From contig JAUNCQ010000004.1 in assembly GCA_030526515.1 (NCBI GenBank), forward strand, positions 1 to 64,000: a stretch of 64,000 nucleotides of DNA. Reading direction: 5' to 3'. Below are positions 51,404 through 60,047 of this stretch, piece after piece (position 1 is the first letter of the stretch; each line of letters starts with the position of its first letter). The notes under the pieces are model-generated. The model saw only the letters and a list, made by a program, of their open reading frames with translations. It made no database searches and was not told where the DNA came from. Origin of the DNA: Coriobacteriia bacterium. Its GTDB lineage: Bacteria > Actinomycetota > Coriobacteriia > Coriobacteriales > Eggerthellaceae. The position numbers were made by a program, and so were the translations under genes.

Positions 51404-52219
51404 GTGGAGCTGATTAACATGCATAGCCATACCGGCTATGTGGCCCACGGCCGCGGGACGGTCGATGAGCTGGTGCGGGCCGCGGTGGACGCGGGCCTGA
51501 GCACGCTGGGCATTACGGAGCACAACTGGCTTTCGGAAAGGATCGACCCGACCCATTGGGTGGGCATGGAGCGCCCGCGTGTGTCTGACTACTTGGCGGA
51601 CATTGCGCGGGCGCGGGAGCAGTACCCCCAGATCACGCTGGTCGCCGGCATGGAGATGGACTACCTGGGCAGTGCCGAGGATCGCATCATCGACCCGGCC
51701 GAGCTGGCTCCCTTCGACTATCTGCTGGGCTCGGTCCACTACGTGGACGGCTGGGCCATGTACAGCAGCAAGGAAGCTGACAAGTGGGGCGACCAGGAGC
51801 ACGTGGATGCCCTGTGGCGCCGTTACTTCGAGGTGTGGTGCGAGGCTGCGTCCGGTCCGATGCCGTACACGGTCATGTCCCATCCGGACCTGGTGAAGAA
51901 GCACGGCCGCTACGCCAGCTTCGACGTGGCGCCGCTCTACGAGCAGGCTGCTGAGGCAGCGCGGGCGGGCGAAAGGATGGTGGAGGTGAACACCTCCGGC
52001 GACCTGTACGTCTGCGGGCAGGTGTTTCCGGCGCCGGATCTGCTTCGTCAGTTCTGCCGGGCGGGCGTCCCCTGCACCGTGGGCACCGACGCCCATTGCG
52101 CCCAGAACGTAGCGCGCAACGTGCAGCAGGCGTATGAATATATGTACGAAGCCGGATACCGTCAGGTCACGGTGCCCATGCCGGGCGGCGACCGACGGAC
52201 GATTCCCTTGGAGGGGTGA
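51404..52219 (+). CDS. PHP-domain phosphoesterase (histidinol phosphatase-like)
   Basis: 271 residues from a GTG, 4 bp after the desulfurase. NMHSHTGY gives the first metal-binding HxH, GITEHNWLS the next His, and MEMDYLG, SVHYVDG, MSHPDLVKK and GTDAHC the remaining metal ligands of the PHP fold. It resembles HisK-type histidinol-phosphatases, but no other his gene is nearby. The exact substrate remains open. It overlaps or abuts the Nif3-like gene. Confidence 0.82.
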   Translation: MELINMHSHTGYVAHGRGTVDELVRAAVDAGLSTLGITEHNWLSERIDPTHWVGMERPRVSDYLADIARAREQYPQITLVAGMEMDYLGSAEDRIIDPAELAPFDYLLGSVHYVDGWAMYSSKEADKWGDQEHVDALWRRYFEVWCEAASGPMPYTVMSHPDLVKKHGRYASFDVAPLYEQAAEAARAGERMVEVNTSGDLYVCGQVFPAPDLLRQFCRAGVPCTVGTDAHCAQNVARNVQQAYEYMYEAGYRQVTVPMPGGDRRTIPLEG

Positions 52220-52221
52220 GC

Positions 52222-53016
52222 ATGAACGTCAGGACCCTTGAGCTGCGGCTGCTGGAGCGCTTTCCTGCGGAGGATGCGGAGAGCTGGGACTTCACCGGTC
52301 TGATGGTGGGCGATCCCGCCGCCCCGGTGACGGGCGTGGCCGTTGCCCTGGACCAGACCGTGGAAGCCGTGCGCCAGGCGGCCCAGGCGGGCGCGTCGGT
52401 GCTGGTGACCCATCACCCGACGTTTCTTTCGGCCCCTTCCCGGGTCATGCCGGCGTCTGCCGGAGTGCCCGGTCCCGGGTCCGTGGTGTGGGAGGCGGTG
52501 CGCTCCGGCGTGGCCCTGATGAACTTCCACACGGCCCTGGACGTGAGCCCTGCCGCCCAGGCAATGCTCCCGGGCAAGCTGGGGCTGGAGCTCACCGGCG
52601 TTCTGCAGCCGTTGCCGGACCGACCCAACAAGGGCTACGGCCACGTGTGCACGGCGCCCCAGGGCATGACCTTGCGCATGCTGGCCCAGGCCTGCGCCGA
52701 AAAGCTGGGTCGTCCGCCCCGGGTATGGGGTGACCCCGAGACCCTGCTGGAGTCCGTGGTCTGCGCCACCGGTTCCGCGGGTCATCTGGGGGAAGACTGC
52801 CTGAAGGCGGGTATTGACTGCCTGTTGTGCGGTGAATTGAAGTACCATGGAAGCCTGGACCTGGCGCAGGCCGGGCTTGCCATTGTGGAGCTGGGGCACG
52901 ACGTGTCCGAGCTGCCCCTGACCGAGCCCCTGATGAAGGCCGTTCAGGATGCCGGCGTGCCGGCGGAAGACGTGATCATGATTGACCAGAGCCGCAACTG
53001 GGCGTGCTGGTCGTAG
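52222..53016 (+). CDS. Nif3-like dinuclear metal-binding protein
   Basis: About 264 residues. SWDFTGLMVGD, VLVTHHPTFL (His pair), LMNFHTALD and a late GHDVSELPL region match the NIF3/YbgI family, whose hexamers hold two metal ions. GTP cyclohydrolase I type 2-like annotation is uncertain. GGAGGGG suits the ATG at 52222; a GTG two codons earlier overlaps the previous stop. It precedes the zinc-ribbon gene, the usual Nif3 partner. Confidence 0.9.
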   Translation: MNVRTLELRLLERFPAEDAESWDFTGLMVGDPAAPVTGVAVALDQTVEAVRQAAQAGASVLVTHHPTFLSAPSRVMPASAGVPGPGSVVWEAVRSGVALMNFHTALDVSPAAQAMLPGKLGLELTGVLQPLPDRPNKGYGHVCTAPQGMTLRMLAQACAEKLGRPPRVWGDPETLLESVVCATGSAGHLGEDCLKAGIDCLLCGELKYHGSLDLAQAGLAIVELGHDVSELPLTEPLMKAVQDAGVPAEDVIMIDQSRNWACWS

Positions 53017-53039
53017 GCGAGCGAAGAGGAGCGAAGAAC

Positions 53040-53759
53040 ATGGAAGCACCATCCGAACAGATCAGTTTGCTGCTCAACCTGCAGCAGGTGGACATGACCT
53101 ATCTGCAGACCAAGAAGCGCTTCGAGGAGCTGCCCCAGCGTGCCCAGATCCTTCAGATTCGCCAGAAGCAGGACGAAATCGCCAAGAAGGCCCAGCAGGT
53201 GCTGGCAATGCGCGAGCAGGCCGAGAAGAAGATCGCCGGCATCGAGGACGAGGACCAGCGCCTGGCTGAGAAGATCGCCTCCATCCAGAAGGCAATTGAC
53301 GAGGGCACGGGCGATTATCGCAACCTGGAGGCCGCTACCAAGGAAATGAACGGCCAGACCGCCCGTCGCGAGGAGCTGGTGGCTGAGCTGGAGGTTGCCA
53401 ACGCCAACCTGGAGAAGGTCCTGGCCGTGGCCCGTCAGGTGGCTGCCGCCTCTGACAAGCTGGGCCAGCAGGAAAACGCCGCCATCGAGTCCTTCCGCAA
53501 GGAGGGCACTGACCTGCAGCAGCAGATGGCCCGGCTGGAGGCCGAGCGCAAGGAGGTCGAGGCTCTGGTCGAGCCCGGTCTGCTGGAGGAGTTCCGCAAG
53601 ACCGCAAAGGCCTGCGCTGGTGTGGGCATTGGCGTGCTGTCCGAGGACCGCTGCGGAATCTGCCGCCAGCCCATCCAGGAGTCCCGCATGGTGGAGCTGC
53701 GCTCCCAGGCTCCGCTGGGTCGGTGCCCGCACTGCAAGCGAATGCTAGTAGTGCTGTAA
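53040..53759 (+). CDS. Coiled-coil zinc-ribbon protein (CdsZ/C4-type, DUF164)
   Basis: About 239 residues, AGAGGAG before the ATG. Residues 10-175 form a long coiled hairpin (QQVDMTYLQTKKRFEELPQ, KKIAGIEDEDQRLAEKI). The C-terminus has CGICRQPI and CPHCKRM, a four-Cys zinc ribbon. Family members sit next to nif3 in many actinobacteria and bind nucleic acid or help flagellar/other assembly in some groups; function here is unknown. A large terminator follows. Confidence 0.87.
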   Translation: MEAPSEQISLLLNLQQVDMTYLQTKKRFEELPQRAQILQIRQKQDEIAKKAQQVLAMREQAEKKIAGIEDEDQRLAEKIASIQKAIDEGTGDYRNLEAATKEMNGQTARREELVAELEVANANLEKVLAVARQVAAASDKLGQQENAAIESFRKEGTDLQQQMARLEAERKEVEALVEPGLLEEFRKTAKACAGVGIGVLSEDRCGICRQPIQESRMVELRSQAPLGRCPHCKRMLVVL

Positions 53760-53773
53760 CGCATACGCATGGG

Positions 53774-53847
53774 GGAGGGCCCCTTCGGACCCGGGTTGCT
53801 GCAGAAGCTTCGCAGCCTTTCGCAACCCAGGTCCGAAGGGGCCCTCC
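53774..53847 (+). terminator. Large hairpin terminator after the zinc-ribbon gene
   Basis: Arms 53774-53791 and 53830-53847 are perfect 18-bp complements (GGAGGGCCCC...), extended inward by GGGTTGC/GCAACCC. A T-containing tract, TTGCTTCTTT, follows. Confidence 0.75.
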
Positions 53848-53904
53848 TTGCTTCTTTCCCCTCGCCCTGATTGCCCTAGGCCAATAGCCGCTTCCGAATT
53901 CAAT

Positions 53905-53930
53905 AAGAGCCCCGTCATGGCGGGGCTCTT
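53905..53930 (-). terminator. Terminator of the transglutaminase-like gene
   Basis: AAGAGCCCCG and CGGGGCTCTT form a perfect 10-bp stem with a six-base loop 27 bp after the stop at 53957. On the minus strand TT and ATTGAATT follow. Confidence 0.7.
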
Positions 53931-53956
53931 CTGCGTCGTCGGGCTGTTGGCAGGTT

Positions 53957-55141
53957 CTAGCTGTCGTAGCCGAAGATGCGGTGGGTGTTGCTGAAGAAGG
54001 TCAGCGTGGGGTCGAAGTAGTTGTAGGTCAGCAGCTTGCCGGCGGCCTTCTTCTCCCAGGTGTTGGAGCTGCGGTTCCACTTGGCGTTGGTGCCGCGGGT
54101 GGGGTCCATGATCATCCAACGGCCATCCAGGTAGACCTCGGCCCAGAAGTGATCGCGCTTGTCGATGTTGCTTTCCGTGGACCAGGTGTTCCAGGGGGAC
54201 GTGAGCGCGTGGCCGTAGACCAGCTTGGCGGGGATGCCCTGGGCGCGTGCCAGCGCGATCAGCATGGAAGCGTAGCCGATGCAGGTGGTCGCGACTTTCG
54301 CCCGCTTGCCAGAGGTGGCCTGGCTGTTGGAGGAGCTCAGGTTGCGGCGGTACTTCTTCAGGTTGGTGTAAGGGTTGATGTGCTGGCGGCTGTGGTTCTG
54401 GAAGGCCAGGGTGTCGTAGTAGAAGTTGCCGGCGCAGTAGGTGTAGATCTTGCGCATCTTCATGTAGGGGTTGGTGGTCTTGCCCACCACGCTCTTGGAC
54501 ACGGCCTTGAAGTAGCTGCGGCGCTCGGACTCGGAGGGCAGGTAGGCGTCGTAGCCGTTGAACACCCAGCTGATGTCGGACAGGGCCTTGGCGGAGGTGC
54601 TCTTGTAGCGCGACGTGCCCTTCTTGGCGGAGGCTGCGCGCTTGGCCTTGTTCTGGCTCATGATGGTGGAGTACTTCACGACCTTGGGCTTGCCGGAGGT
54701 GATCTTGATGGGCACGCCGATGAACGCGTAGCCGTGGGCGCCGCCGATGTAGGACCAGCCCTGCGCCTGGCTGGCGTTGGCGGCGCGGGCGATCACCAGG
54801 TAGTAGGTGCCGTTGGACTGCTTGGCCGTGTTCAGCTTCACGGTGAAGCCCTTGTTGGAGGCGGTGAAGTCGCCCTTGGCGTACCAGCGGGCGCTGGTGC
54901 CCACGTTGCGCAGGCCCACGCGGTACTTCACGCCCTTCAGGGCGGAGCGGTACTTGACGGTCAGGCTGGTTCCGCTGGTGGTGACGTTCACCTGCTCGGA
55001 GCTGGTGAAGTAGTTGGAATCGAAGCTGCTCGATTCGGTGGTCGCGCGCAGGCTGGCTGCCAGTGCAGTGACGGGCAGGCTGGCGCTGATCAGGGTCGCC
55101 GCGGTCACGCATGCCACGGCGGTGGTGAGTTTACGGTGCAT
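53957..55141 (-). CDS. Secreted transglutaminase-like cysteine protein
   Basis: About 394 residues. A Sec signal peptide (RKLTTAVACVTAATLIS ... ALAAS) is followed by a Ser/Thr-rich beta domain (about 35-165) and a transglutaminase-like core. The catalytic triad is visible: VATTCIGYASM (Cys), RDHFWAEVYLDGRW (His) and MDPTRGT (Asp). Such secreted enzymes act on peptides or cross-links outside the cell. AGGAGGG precedes the ATG at 55141; the frame is open further up without a good site. The N-terminal Lys-rich style resembles the DUF6273 protein, suggesting similar export. No anchor is seen. Confidence 0.8.
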   Translation of the reverse strand: MHRKLTTAVACVTAATLISASLPVTALAASLRATTESSSFDSNYFTSSEQVNVTTSGTSLTVKYRSALKGVKYRVGLRNVGTSARWYAKGDFTASNKGFTVKLNTAKQSNGTYYLVIARAANASQAQGWSYIGGAHGYAFIGVPIKITSGKPKVVKYSTIMSQNKAKRAASAKKGTSRYKSTSAKALSDISWVFNGYDAYLPSESERRSYFKAVSKSVVGKTTNPYMKMRKIYTYCAGNFYYDTLAFQNHSRQHINPYTNLKKYRRNLSSSNSQATSGKRAKVATTCIGYASMLIALARAQGIPAKLVYGHALTSPWNTWSTESNIDKRDHFWAEVYLDGRWMIMDPTRGTNAKWNRSSNTWEKKAAGKLLTYNYFDPTLTFFSNTHRIFGYDS

Positions 55142-55261
55142 TTTCCCTCCTGTGGTTGTAACCCATCCAGTATAAGGTGGGGCGAAAGCATCGGTGCGGC
55201 TTTTCATAGAATGCCCAGACTACGGTCGGTCGCGGGATGGGATCGGGCTCTGTTTCGCCCT

Positions 55262-55297
55262 GAAAAGGGAAGAGCCCCCGCTGATGCGAGGGCTCTT
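55262..55297 (-). terminator. Terminator downstream of rpmB
   Basis: On the minus strand AAGAGCCCTCGC-ATCA-GCGGGGGCTCTT is a 12-bp stem with one G-U pair, followed by CCCTTTTC. It lies 120 bp past the rpmB stop; the space between holds no gene. Confidence 0.65.
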
Positions 55298-55417
55298 GGA
55301 ATCGTGATGCTTCCAGCGCTGCAAGTGTGAGGACGCGCAAGCGCGGATGCGTCTTGACTGCACAAAGAAAGACCCGCCGCAGCGAGCCCTTTCAATGCGA
55401 AGAGGAAGGCGTGGCGA

Positions 55418-55606
55418 TTAAGCGCGGACGACCTTGCCGGACTTCATGCACTTAGTGCAGACATTCGCCTTGCGAACATGACCATTGTCATTGATGGTGA
55501 TCTTCTGGATGTTCGGGCGATAGACACGATTGGTAACGCGGTGAGAGTGGCTGACGTTACGACCAGCGACGGGGTGCTTACCGCAGATTTCGCAAACCTT
55601 GGACAT
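55418..55606 (-). CDS. rpmB: Ribosomal protein L28
   Basis: 62 residues starting MSKVCEICGKHPVAGRNVSH, with a second CxxC in VCTKCMKSGKV: the zinc-binding four-Cys version of L28. VSHSHRVTNRVYRPN is the conserved rRNA-binding part. The ATG at 55606 is chosen to match the family; a start five codons earlier is possible. It is transcribed away from asp23 by an extended -10 promoter. Confidence 0.96.
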   Translation of the reverse strand: MSKVCEICGKHPVAGRNVSHSHRVTNRVYRPNIQKITINDNGHVRKANVCTKCMKSGKVVRA

Positions 55607-55661
55607 CTCTATCAACTCCATGTACTTATCGATTACAAACGTGGCTCAAAAAAGCCTTAAC

Positions 55662-55670
55662 ACTATAACA
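55662..55670 (-). promoter_or_regulatory. Extended -10 promoter of rpmB
   Basis: The minus strand has TGT-TATAGT, with TTGTGC about 18 bp upstream as a weak -35. It lies 56 bp before the start codon. Confidence 0.6.
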
Positions 55671-55745
55671 CATACAGAATCGACTGCACAAGGAAAATCA
55701 CGAAGCTTTATAGAGCCCCGTGCAGCAGCCTTCGCATTCATGCGT

Positions 55746-55751
55746 TATAAT
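55746..55751 (+). promoter_or_regulatory. -10 box of asp23
   Basis: TATAAT is a perfect -10 hexamer 51 bp before the asp23 ATG; no good -35 is seen. A leader of about 45 bases with AGGAAAGGA follows. Confidence 0.6.
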
Positions 55752-55802
55752 TTGCTAATCATACTTAACATGCCCCGCAAAGGCTACTAGGAAAGGAACG
55801 AA

Positions 55803-56147
55803 ATGAGCAACGCCATCCCGGGCAACCTCCACGTTGCCAATGATGTTCTGGCCGACCTGGTCGGCAACGCCGCCCTGGAATGCTACGGCGTCGTCGGCAT
55901 GACGGCACCCACCGCCGCTGACGGCATTGCGAAGATTCTGCCTGCATCTCGCCTTCGTCGCGGCATCGTCCTGAACAACACCGAAAACGGCGTCCACGTG
56001 GATCTGTACGTGGTCATCGAGTACGGCACCAACATCAACGCCGTGTCCCAGAACCTCATGGACGCGGTTTCTTTTGCGCTTAAGAACTATGCCTGCGTAC
56101 CGCTTGACGGCGTGGACGTCCATGTCCAGGGCATCAAGGTCCGCTAG
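55803..56147 (+). CDS. Asp23/Gls24 family protein
   Basis: 114 residues. The family core is seen: VANDVLADLVGNAALECYGVVGM, cut here to the ALECYGVVGM motif, and VHVDLYVVIEYGTNI with the later VHVQGIKV. Members link to the membrane or cell envelope and respond to alkaline or envelope stress. In many Firmicutes and Coriobacteriia the gene stands, as here, directly before a DhaL/DegV (fakA) gene. The spacing to the next ATG is 12 bp. Confidence 0.92.
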   Translation: MSNAIPGNLHVANDVLADLVGNAALECYGVVGMTAPTAADGIAKILPASRLRRGIVLNNTENGVHVDLYVVIEYGTNINAVSQNLMDAVSFALKNYACVPLDGVDVHVQGIKVR

Positions 56148-56159
56148 AAGGAAGTGAAA

Positions 56160-57788
56160 ATGTCCGAGTACTCTTCGAACGACGTAATCAACGCAATAGC
56201 TGCGGCCAGCAAGGCTCTTTCCGACCGCAAGGAGGAAGTGAACCGCCTGAACGTGTTCCCCGTGCCTGACGGAGACACTGGCACCAACATGTCCCTGACC
56301 CTGGAGTCCGTGGTGGAGACCGTGAAGAAGCTCCCCGTAGGCGCCGACGGCGCTGCCAAGCGCAAGGCCATCACCACCGGCGCGCTCATGGGCGCCCGTG
56401 GCAACTCCGGCGTCATCACCTCTCAGATTCTGCGCGGCCTGTGCGAAGGCGCCGCTGAGGCGGAGGAACTGAGCACCCGCGCCATCGCCGATGCCTTCGA
56501 GCATGCCCAGAAGGTCGCCTTCCAGGCAGTCCGCAAGCCGGTCAAGGGCACCATCCTGACCGTCCTGGAGGACGCTGCCGCCGCTGCCAAGCATGCCCGC
56601 AAGAAGAAGATGGACACGCTGGAGGCCATGGACTACATCGTGGCCGAGGCCTACGAGTCCGTGCAGCGCACTCCGGAGTTCCTGCCGGTGCTGAAGGAAA
56701 ACAACGTGGTCGACGCCGGCGGCTTCGGCCTTGCCATCCTGCTGGACGCCTTCGTGGCCGCCCTGACCGGCAAGGAGATCGTGGCTGACGACATCGCCGC
56801 CGCCTACACTGCTGCTCCGAAGGTCGAGATCGAGCAGATCAACGACTGGGAGGGTTCTCAGTACACCTACTGCAACGAGTTCCTGGTCGAGTCCGATACC
56901 CTGGACCCCGAGGAGGCCCTGAACTTCCTGGCCACTATGGGCGACTGCGAGCTGTGCGTTGGCTGCGCCCCCAAGTTCAAGGTGCATGTGCACTCCAACA
57001 CCCCGAACCTGGTCCTGGAGTACTTCCTGGAGCGCGGCCAGATCTTCGAGGTGTTCATCCACAACATGAAGCTCCAGTCCGAGGAGCGCAACGACAAGTT
57101 GGCCGCCGAGCAGGCTGATGAGCCCAAGAAGCCGTTGGGCTTCGTGGCCGTGGCCGCGGGCGAGGGCAACGCCAAGATCCTGCAGAGCCTGGGCGTTGAC
57201 GTTGTTGTTTCCGGCGGACAGACCATGAACCCGTCCACCAAGGACCTGCTGGACGCCGTCGAGAAGGTCAACGCCGAAAGCGTCATCATCCTTCCCAACA
57301 ACTCCAACATCATCATGGCCGCCCAGAGCGCTGCCGAGCTGGCCGACATCCCCGTGGGCGTCGTCCCCACCAAGAGCGTCCCCGCCGCCTTCAGCGCGCT
57401 GTTCGGCTTCAACGAGGCCGCCGGTCTGGAGGAGAACGTGGAGGCCATGACCGACGCCTTCGCCGACGTCATCACCGGTGAGGTCACCACGGCCATCAAG
57501 GATTCCAAGGACGCCCATGACAATCCCATCCACAATGGTGACGTGATCGGCATTGCCAACGGCTCCATCGAGTCCGTGGGCTCCACCGTGGAGGATGTGG
57601 TCATGAGCCTGCTGGAGGTCATGGAGGCCGAGGATGCCGATACCCTGACCCTGCTGGCAGGTGAGGACATGGACGACGACCGCTTCGACGCACTGGTCGA
57701 GCGCATCGAGGACGAATACGAGGATCTTGAGGTTGACGCCCACCGTGGCGAGCAGCCGCTGTATCCCATTGTCATGTCCGTGGAATAA
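56160..57788 (+). CDS. fakA: Fatty acid kinase catalytic subunit FakA-like (DhaL-DegV)
   Basis: About 542 residues. The N-terminal DhaL domain (about 1-200) has NVFPVPDGDTGTNMSLTL, with the ATP-Mg-binding Asp residues, and MGARGNSGVITSQIL. A middle Cys/His region has CELCVGCAPKFKVHVHSNTP. A C-terminal DegV-like domain (about 310-542) has SGGQTMNPSTKDLL and LPNNSNIIMAAQ. It phosphorylates fatty acids presented by a FakB protein, whose gene is not in the window. It feeds acyl-phosphate to PlsY. Confidence 0.92.
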   Translation: MSEYSSNDVINAIAAASKALSDRKEEVNRLNVFPVPDGDTGTNMSLTLESVVETVKKLPVGADGAAKRKAITTGALMGARGNSGVITSQILRGLCEGAAEAEELSTRAIADAFEHAQKVAFQAVRKPVKGTILTVLEDAAAAAKHARKKKMDTLEAMDYIVAEAYESVQRTPEFLPVLKENNVVDAGGFGLAILLDAFVAALTGKEIVADDIAAAYTAAPKVEIEQINDWEGSQYTYCNEFLVESDTLDPEEALNFLATMGDCELCVGCAPKFKVHVHSNTPNLVLEYFLERGQIFEVFIHNMKLQSEERNDKLAAEQADEPKKPLGFVAVAAGEGNAKILQSLGVDVVVSGGQTMNPSTKDLLDAVEKVNAESVIILPNNSNIIMAAQSAAELADIPVGVVPTKSVPAAFSALFGFNEAAGLEENVEAMTDAFADVITGEVTTAIKDSKDAHDNPIHNGDVIGIANGSIESVGSTVEDVVMSLLEVMEAEDADTLTLLAGEDMDDDRFDALVERIEDEYEDLEVDAHRGEQPLYPIVMSVE

Positions 57789-57824
57789 GCCCCGCGCCCA
57801 CTTATATATAAGAAGGAACCAACC

Positions 57825-60044
57825 ATGGCCGGCAAGCGAACGGAAGGCGAGTCCCCGCGCAGGGGAGAGCCGACCGACCGCTTGTCGGCCACGTTGCTTC
57901 TGGACCAGCCCGTCCATCTGGTGAGCCAGGTGAGTCCCGCCCGGGCCAAGGCCCTGCAGGGACTGGGCATCCGCACCGTCCGCGACCTGGTGAGCCACTA
58001 TCCCCGCCGCTACGTTGACATGACCGCCTGTGAGACCATCGCCCGCGCTCAGATCGGGACCGCCTACACCATCGTGGGCCAGGTCCATTCCATCAAGCTG
58101 AAGCGCCCCAAGCCCCGTCTGTCCCTGGTGGAGATCACCCTGGTGGACGGAACCGGCACCTTGATGGTGACCTGCTTCCGTCAACCGTGGCTCATGGATT
58201 CCGTGAAGGCCGGCATGCAGGTGACGGTGGCTGGCAAGCTTGAGTTCGACTACGGCTTCAAGCGTATGACCAATCCTCTTCTGGAGGTGGTTGAGTCGGG
58301 CGAAAGGCCCGCTGGCGGCAAGGTGATCCCGGTGCACCCGGCGTGCGAGAAGCTTTCCGCCGCCATGATGCGCCGCGTGGTGGAAAACGCCCTGCTGCTG
58401 GTGCGTGGCCAGCAGGACCCGCTGCCTGTGGAACTGCGCACGCGGTACCGGCTCATGAGCCGCGGCCGCGCCTGCGAGTGCATCCATTTTCCGGCGTCCA
58501 TGGAGGAAATGAAGCAGGCCCGGCGCCGCTTGGCCTACGAGGAGCTGCTGTTCCTGCAGATCAAGCTCATCACCGACGGAGCAGAGCGTGCCAAGGGCCA
58601 GACTCCCCGAACCCATGTGGTGGAGGGGGAGCGCATGCGCTCTTTCGCCGACTGCATTCCCTTTACCTTGACCGAGGACCAGGCCCGGGCCAAGGACGAC
58701 GTGCTGTCGCGTCTTGCCGAGCCCCGCTGCGCCAACCATCTGGTGCTGGGCGACGTGGGCACCGGCAAGACCATGGTTGCCGCCTTCGCCTGCGCCGCGG
58801 TGAGCCAGTCCGGGACCCAGGCGCTGTTCATGGCGCCCACCGAGGTGCTGGCTCGTCAGCATGCTGCTGGCCTGGGGCCGCTGTTCGACCAAGCGGGCGT
58901 CACCTGGGACTGCCTGACGGGCTCCACGTCTGCCGACGAGCGCCAGGGGATTCTGGAGCGTGCGGCAGCGGGTAACACCGACGTGCTGTTCGGCACCCAT
59001 GCTCTGCTGGAGGACGACGTGCACCTAAAGGACTGCTCGCTGGTCATAGTGGACGAGCAGCAGCGCTTCGGCGTGGACCAGCGCGCACGGCTGCTGGCCA
59101 AGGGCACGGCGGTGGACGCCCTGTACCTGACGGCTACGCCCATCCCGCGCACCCTGGCATTGGCGCTGTACGGCGACCTGACCCTGTCCTACCTGGTGCA
59201 GAAGCCCCATGCAGCCCAGCGGACTACCCGCACCCTGCCGCGGGGCAACAAGGGCGCAGCCTACGATGCCGCCAAGGAGGCCCTTGCCCGGGGCGAGCAG
59301 GTCTACGTGGTCTGTCCGCTGGTGGGCCTGGACTCCCAGGCGCGTGACAAGAAGGCCGCGGCCAAGCGCGAGCCAGACGAGGAAGAGTACGCGTATGCCG
59401 CCATCAGCATCGAGTCCGACGGCGACCTGGACGAGGGCAACGTGACCGCCGCTGTCAAGGAGGCCCAGTTCCTGCAGTCCAAGGTCTTTGCCGACTACAA
59501 GGTGGAGCTGCTCCACGGCCGTATGTCAGCGGACGAAAAATCCCAGGTCATGGAACGGTTCCGTTCCAACCAGACCCAGGTGCTTGTGGCTACGACGGTC
59601 ATCGAGGTGGGCGTGGACGTTCCCAACGCCACGGTCATGATCGTGGAGGACGCCGACCGCTTCGGCCTGTCCCAGCTCCATCAGCTCCGCGGCCGCGTGG
59701 GCCGCGGCACCAAGTCCGCCCAGGTGTTCCTGGTCAGCGCGTCCCAGGCGCCCCAGGCCCTGGAGCGCCTGGCCGCCATGGAGAAGACCGAGGACGGCTT
59801 CGAGCTTGCAACTTACGACTTGTCCCTTCGCCGCGAAGGCGACATACTGGGAAACCGCCAGCACGGCGCCTCGGCGCTGAAGCTGGTGAACGTGGTGCGC
59901 GACCGCGCCATGGTGGAGGCCGCCCATGCCGACGCGTGGGCGCTGCTGCAGGAGGACCCGAACCTGGAGCAGCCGCAGCACCAGGCGCTTGCGCGCGAGG
60001 TACGTCGTGCCTTCGCGGGCGAAGCGCACGTGATAGGAGGATAG
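57825..60044 (+). CDS. recG: ATP-dependent DNA helicase RecG
   Basis: 739 residues. An N-terminal wedge/OB domain (VGQVHSIKLKRPKPRLSL, YPRRYVD) precedes two helicase domains: LVLGDVGTGKTMVA (Walker A), IVDEQQRFGVDQRARLL (motif II), TATPIPRTLAL (III) and QLRGRVGRG (VI). It remodels stalled replication forks. Motif II reads DEQQ where most RecG proteins have DEQH. An acidic insertion near 500-520 (AKREPDEEEYAYAA) is extra. It lies 3 bp before rsmD. Confidence 0.95.
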   Translation: MAGKRTEGESPRRGEPTDRLSATLLLDQPVHLVSQVSPARAKALQGLGIRTVRDLVSHYPRRYVDMTACETIARAQIGTAYTIVGQVHSIKLKRPKPRLSLVEITLVDGTGTLMVTCFRQPWLMDSVKAGMQVTVAGKLEFDYGFKRMTNPLLEVVESGERPAGGKVIPVHPACEKLSAAMMRRVVENALLLVRGQQDPLPVELRTRYRLMSRGRACECIHFPASMEEMKQARRRLAYEELLFLQIKLITDGAERAKGQTPRTHVVEGERMRSFADCIPFTLTEDQARAKDDVLSRLAEPRCANHLVLGDVGTGKTMVAAFACAAVSQSGTQALFMAPTEVLARQHAAGLGPLFDQAGVTWDCLTGSTSADERQGILERAAAGNTDVLFGTHALLEDDVHLKDCSLVIVDEQQRFGVDQRARLLAKGTAVDALYLTATPIPRTLALALYGDLTLSYLVQKPHAAQRTTRTLPRGNKGAAYDAAKEALARGEQVYVVCPLVGLDSQARDKKAAAKREPDEEEYAYAAISIESDGDLDEGNVTAAVKEAQFLQSKVFADYKVELLHGRMSADEKSQVMERFRSNQTQVLVATTVIEVGVDVPNATVMIVEDADRFGLSQLHQLRGRVGRGTKSAQVFLVSASQAPQALERLAAMEKTEDGFELATYDLSLRREGDILGNRQHGASALKLVNVVRDRAMVEAAHADAWALLQEDPNLEQPQHQALAREVRRAFAGEAHVIGG

Positions 60045-60047
60045 AGA

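Noticed and set aside
55755-59024. 1089-codon open frame on the minus strand
   Set aside because: It lies opposite asp23, fakA and recG, which have clear family motifs. The predicted protein is His/Gly/Leu/Val-rich without domains, a typical high-GC shadow.
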